Source: Bacteroidales bacterium (lineage in GTDB: Bacteria; Bacteroidota; Bacteroidia; Bacteroidales; JAGOPY01). Taken from it: a DNA stretch of 6,989 nt. Under the pieces are notes generated by a model. The model saw only the letters and a list, made by a program, of their open reading frames with translations, was not told where the DNA came from and did no database searches. The position numbers and the translations under genes were made by a program. Positions 5,324 to 6,989 of this stretch are shown one piece after another. Every line of letters begins with the position of its first letter. Position 1 is the stretch's first letter. The DNA lies in the NCBI GenBank assembly GCA_030638325.1, contig DAOWEV010000067.1:1-6989 (forward strand). The letters run 5' to 3'.

Positions 5324-5917
5324 CTATACAAAAGCGAAGAAAATACCTATCAGGGAACCTCCTATGTTGGCAAACATATGCACCAGTATGGCCGGGATCA
5401 GGCTTTCCGTCTTCTCCCGGTAATAGCCGGCAACAAGCCCTAAAATAAAAGCAAAGGCCACAATTGCGATCACCTGAACGGTGTCTCCCCCCATGAAAGA
5501 TTGTGCCGTATGCACCAACCCGAAAAGGATAGCGGTTATCAGTACCGGCAGGCTGATCCTGGTTTTAAACACAACAAATCCATATTTTGAGAGAGCCCCC
5601 AGGGATGTCTGGATAAGTCCCCGCATTAATACCTCTTCACAAATGCTGGCCCATATCCAAATGAATATCACCACTTGCAGGAATGAAAATCCCTCCGGAA
5701 GCTGGCTTTCTTCTCCGGGCAGAATAATCAATGTCAAAGTTGAGATGATGCCAATACCGGCTCCCCACAAGACGACTTTCCATAACCGAAGATCTTTTGT
5801 TATTCTAAAGCCGTAGCGGGTGAGTTTGCCTTTGCTAACTATCAACATCACTACCAGGGAAAAAACCAGCATGGCAGTGTGGTTGATAAAAACGAGGAAC
5901 CAAAGATCTGTTTCCAT
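5324..5917 (-). CDS. CPBP-family intramembrane metalloprotease (CAAX/Abi type)
   Basis: The 197-residue inner-membrane protein has the three signature motifs of the CPBP (PF02517, Rce1-like) family: EEVLMRG (94-100; E94, E95, R99), FGLVH (132-136; H136) and HMFAN (180-184; H180, N184). These form the glutamate/histidine active site buried in the membrane. Hydrophobic helices lie near 7-27, 46-66, 80-98, 122-140, 147-166 and 173-195. Family members process prenylated proteins in eukaryotes; bacterial ones are linked to bacteriocin immunity, peptide maturation or unknown tasks. No peptide or transporter gene adjoins it here, so the substrate is open. The start at 5917 places a hydrophobic first helix directly after the N-terminus; no strong Shine-Dalgarno sequence is seen. 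It converges on the cyclase gene and is divergent from the 181-residue gene. Confidence 0.88.
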   Translation of the reverse strand: METDLWFLVFINHTAMLVFSLVVMLIVSKGKLTRYGFRITKDLRLWKVVLWGAGIGIISTLTLIILPGEESQLPEGFSFLQVVIFIWIWASICEEVLMRGLIQTSLGALSKYGFVVFKTRISLPVLITAILFGLVHTAQSFMGGDTVQVIAIVAFAFILGLVAGYYREKTESLIPAILVHMFANIGGSLIGIFFAFV

Positions 5918-5968
5918 AATGCTACTCTTTTAATTTGAATTAGAAATCCATTCTTCCATCCTTCCCCG

Positions 5969-5992
5969 CCACCTTCTTAGAGGGTGGATTTT
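5969..5992 (+). terminator. hairpin with T-run between divergent genes
   Basis: CCACCTTC (5969-5976), loop TTA and GAGGGTGG (5980-5987) form an 8-bp stem with one G-U pair, followed by ATTTTT. On the + strand this has the shape of an intrinsic terminator. However, no + strand gene ends nearby; it lies in the probable leader of the minus-strand CPBP gene. It may stop antisense transcription through that gene, act in the CPBP leader RNA, or be an unrelated inverted repeat. Confidence 0.4.
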
Positions 5993-6026
5993 TACTGTTT
6001 GGAATTAGTAAAAACCAATGATCAGG

Positions 6027-6057
6027 TAAATATAAGAAATTTAACAGGTTGATGCAA
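6027..6057 (-). promoter_or_regulatory. possible promoter for the CPBP gene
   Basis: On the minus strand TTG (6057-6055) is followed after 20 bases by TATATTTA (6034-6027). This resembles the Bacteroidota TTG-N19/20-TAnnTTTG pattern with a weak last base. The leader would be about 100 bases and contains the 5969-5987 hairpin. Confidence 0.3.
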
Positions 6058-6077
6058 GTAAAAGCGGGGTAATTTAT
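6049..6077 (+). promoter_or_regulatory. possible promoter for the 181-residue gene
   Basis: TTG (6049-6051), 18 bases, then TAATTTAT (6070-6077) resembles TTG/TAnnTTTG with the last base changed. Transcription would start only about 10 bases before the ATG at 6092. It overlaps the candidate minus-strand promoter at 6027-6057. Confidence 0.3.
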
Positions 6078-6091
6078 ACAAATAACATGAA

Positions 6092-6637
6092 ATGAACATC
6101 GAAATAGAAAGACCTTTAAAGGATAATGAAGAGGTAATAGATCTGAACCCGGTTCAGTTTTATGCAGCTCAAGAGTCTGTAAAAGCCGAAGGCTTCATTC
6201 CCATTGCAAACGAGGAGATTAAAAAAGCGTTAATACGGAAAACATTTTGGAGCGATGAATTGAAATATCCGGGATTTTTCACCGAATATTGCCCAGAAAA
6301 AGATGAAAAGGGAAATATAGCAATTTTCATTGTCAATTCCTTCATGAGTTTGATTGTTTATGGAGTGCTCGATGATGTAATGACAGTCGGTCATCTCAGA
6401 AAAATTGCTCCGGACCTGATCCAGCAGCCCCAGCTGGATGAAGAAGCAGAAGATTCCAAAAATACGGAGTGGCATGATATCGCTCAGCAAATGGGTAAGC
6501 TTAGCGAAAAGATCGATAAAGCTCGTTTTGAAGTACCCGAAGGAGTAAAAGATGCCACAGATAAAGAGCTGCAGGATATCGCTCAGCAAATGGGTGAAGT
6601 TGGTGAAAAGATGGATAAAGTTCTTTTTCCGGATTAA
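6092..6637 (+). CDS. uncharacterised acidic protein with duplicated C-terminal coiled-coil segment
   Basis: I do not recognise this 181-residue protein. It has no signal peptide and no convincing membrane helix, so it is probably cytosolic. Residues 1-115 look like a mixed alpha/beta domain, with conspicuous FWSDELKYPGFF (52-63) and a hydrophobic stretch IAIFIVNSFMSLIVYGVL (76-93) that is probably core strand and helix. Residues 116-127 are an acidic linker. Two helical repeats then follow, DIAQQMGKLSEKIDKARF (129-146) and DIAQQMGEVGEKMDKVLF (162-179). Hydrophobic residues at 130/134/137/141 and 163/167/170/174 show heptad spacing, suggesting oligomerisation by coiled coil. The repeats are 46/54 identical as DNA at an offset of 99 bp, so the duplication is fairly recent. 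ATG at 6087 opens only a two-codon frame; 6092 is the start. The terminator at 6737 probably ends the transcript. Confidence 0.75.
   Translation: MNIEIERPLKDNEEVIDLNPVQFYAAQESVKAEGFIPIANEEIKKALIRKTFWSDELKYPGFFTEYCPEKDEKGNIAIFIVNSFMSLIVYGVLDDVMTVGHLRKIAPDLIQQPQLDEEAEDSKNTEWHDIAQQMGKLSEKIDKARFEVPEGVKDATDKELQDIAQQMGEVGEKMDKVLFPD
6476..6628 (+). repeat. intragenic direct repeat, 99-bp period
   Basis: Segments 6476-6529 and 6575-6628 match at 46 of 54 bases, including an identical run over the first 21 positions. The offset is 99 bp, exactly 33 codons, so the frame is kept. Most changes are in the second half of the segment. Confidence 0.9.
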
Positions 6638-6736
6638 CAGATCTGTTATTGTAGTGAAATTATACTTACTGCATAAAATCTCTTAAAATGAGAACATAAA
6701 CCGTTAAACAGCTTGATTTTTAGTTTTGTTTTAATG

Positions 6737-6771
6737 AAGCCGGCTTTTCACCTTGAATTGCCGGCTTTTTT
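6737..6771 (+). terminator. intrinsic terminator, copy 1
   Basis: Stem AAGCCGGC (6737-6744) and GCCGGCTT (6760-6767) are perfectly complementary over 8 bp around a 15-base loop, and a T-run to 6771 follows. It is the first strong hairpin downstream of the 181-residue gene, about 100 bases after its stop, and so probably ends that transcript. Confidence 0.75.
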
Positions 6772-6880
6772 CATGGTTAACTGCTGGAGAATCGATTATT
6801 TGGCTGGGCCCTGGGTAATTGTACGTATATTATATTCTCCGGAGCATCCGGGTCATAATTTAATCAGTTTCGTTTCCATG

Positions 6881-6916
6881 AAGCCGGCTTTTCACCTTGA
6901 ATTGCTGGCTTTTTTT
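6881..6916 (+). terminator. intrinsic terminator, copy 2
   Basis: Stem AAGCCGGC (6881-6888) and GCTGGCTT (6904-6911) enclose the same 15-base loop sequence as copy 1, with seven Ts in the run from 6910 to 6916. The single C-to-T change in the right arm makes a G-U wobble in RNA, so the hairpin survives. It may act as a back-up to copy 1 or end a short noncoding transcript. Confidence 0.65.
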
Positions 6917-6973
6917 CATAGTTAACTGTAAGAGAATTGGATATCTGGCCAGTGCTCGAGTAACATTTTTTTG

Positions 6974-6981
6974 TATCTTTG
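6974..6981 (+). promoter_or_regulatory. possible -7 box for a gene beyond the right edge
   Basis: TATCTTTG matches TAnnTTTG exactly and sits right after terminator copy 2, eight bases from the window end. This is where a promoter of the next gene would be expected. No -33 TTG at the usual spacing is evident. Confidence 0.35.
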
Positions 6982-6989
6982 AAACAACA

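Larger units (their letters stand above)
6721..6989 (+). repeat. tandem direct repeat, about 144-bp unit, noncoding
   Basis: Unit 1 starts at 6721 and unit 2 at 6865, running to the window edge. The core is nearly identical: 6734-6782 matches 6878-6927 with one single-T indel and two substitutions. Similarity then falls to about 68 percent over the following 40 bases beginning GTTAACTG. Each unit carries a terminator-like hairpin. The stretch 6638-6720, between the last gene and unit 1, shows nothing recognisable. Confidence 0.85.

Noticed and set aside
6721..6728. TAGTTTTG, an exact TAnnTTTG match
   Set aside because: A transcript from here would begin at the terminator hairpin itself, and the matching position in unit 2 (CAGTTTCG) is not conserved.
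6713..6925. Open frame of 70 codons over the tandem terminator units
   Set aside because: It repeats the peptide MKPAFHLEL because of the DNA duplication and covers two strong hairpins with T-runs, which are better explained as terminators.

Overview
The window looks like chromosomal DNA of a member of the Bacteroidota, probably an environmental lineage. The evidence is the lack of clear Shine-Dalgarno sequences before the genes, several matches to the Bacteroidota -7 box TAnnTTTG, a periplasmic-TPR / transmembrane / cytoplasmic class III cyclase protein, and intergenic spaces filled with short tandem repeats. The genus cannot be read from the sequence.

Layout, left to right. Positions 1-326 hold a possible 3' tail of a gene entering from the left, a CTTTG-rich repeat, a 14-bp (2x7) tandem array and a likely promoter. 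ispD (327-1022, +) follows; it is the MEP-pathway cytidylyltransferase. A TylF/MycF-like O-methyltransferase with a membrane anchor (1246-1986, -) converges on it. The space between them is almost entirely two tandem arrays, an octamer array (993-1088) and a heptamer array (1094-1258), and the stop codons of both genes lie inside these arrays. Divergent from the methyltransferase is a probable two-gene operon (2168-4962, +): a peptidase E (S51)-like protein whose nucleophile position reads Asn instead of Ser, and, after 23 bp, a signal peptide / TPR / TM / class III nucleotidyl cyclase protein starting at TTG. Positions 4963-5323 have no gene but hold a 29-bp inverted repeat enclosing 156 bp. 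A CPBP-family membrane protease (5324-5917, -) comes next. Divergent from it is an unrecognised 181-residue protein with a recent 99-bp intragenic duplication (6092-6637, +). The right end (6638-6989) has no gene and carries two tandem copies of a roughly 144-bp unit, each with an intrinsic-terminator hairpin.

How the genes work together. Only the S51-like protein and the cyclase show operon-like spacing. I infer a signalling pair in which periplasmic TPRs sense something and a cytoplasmic cyclase with adenylate-type specificity residues makes a nucleotide second messenger; a role for the S51-like protein in it is speculative. The other genes look like independent units. The most unusual property of the window is the repeat landscape: several unrelated heptamer families and one octamer family, some of which reach into coding sequence and provide gene ends.
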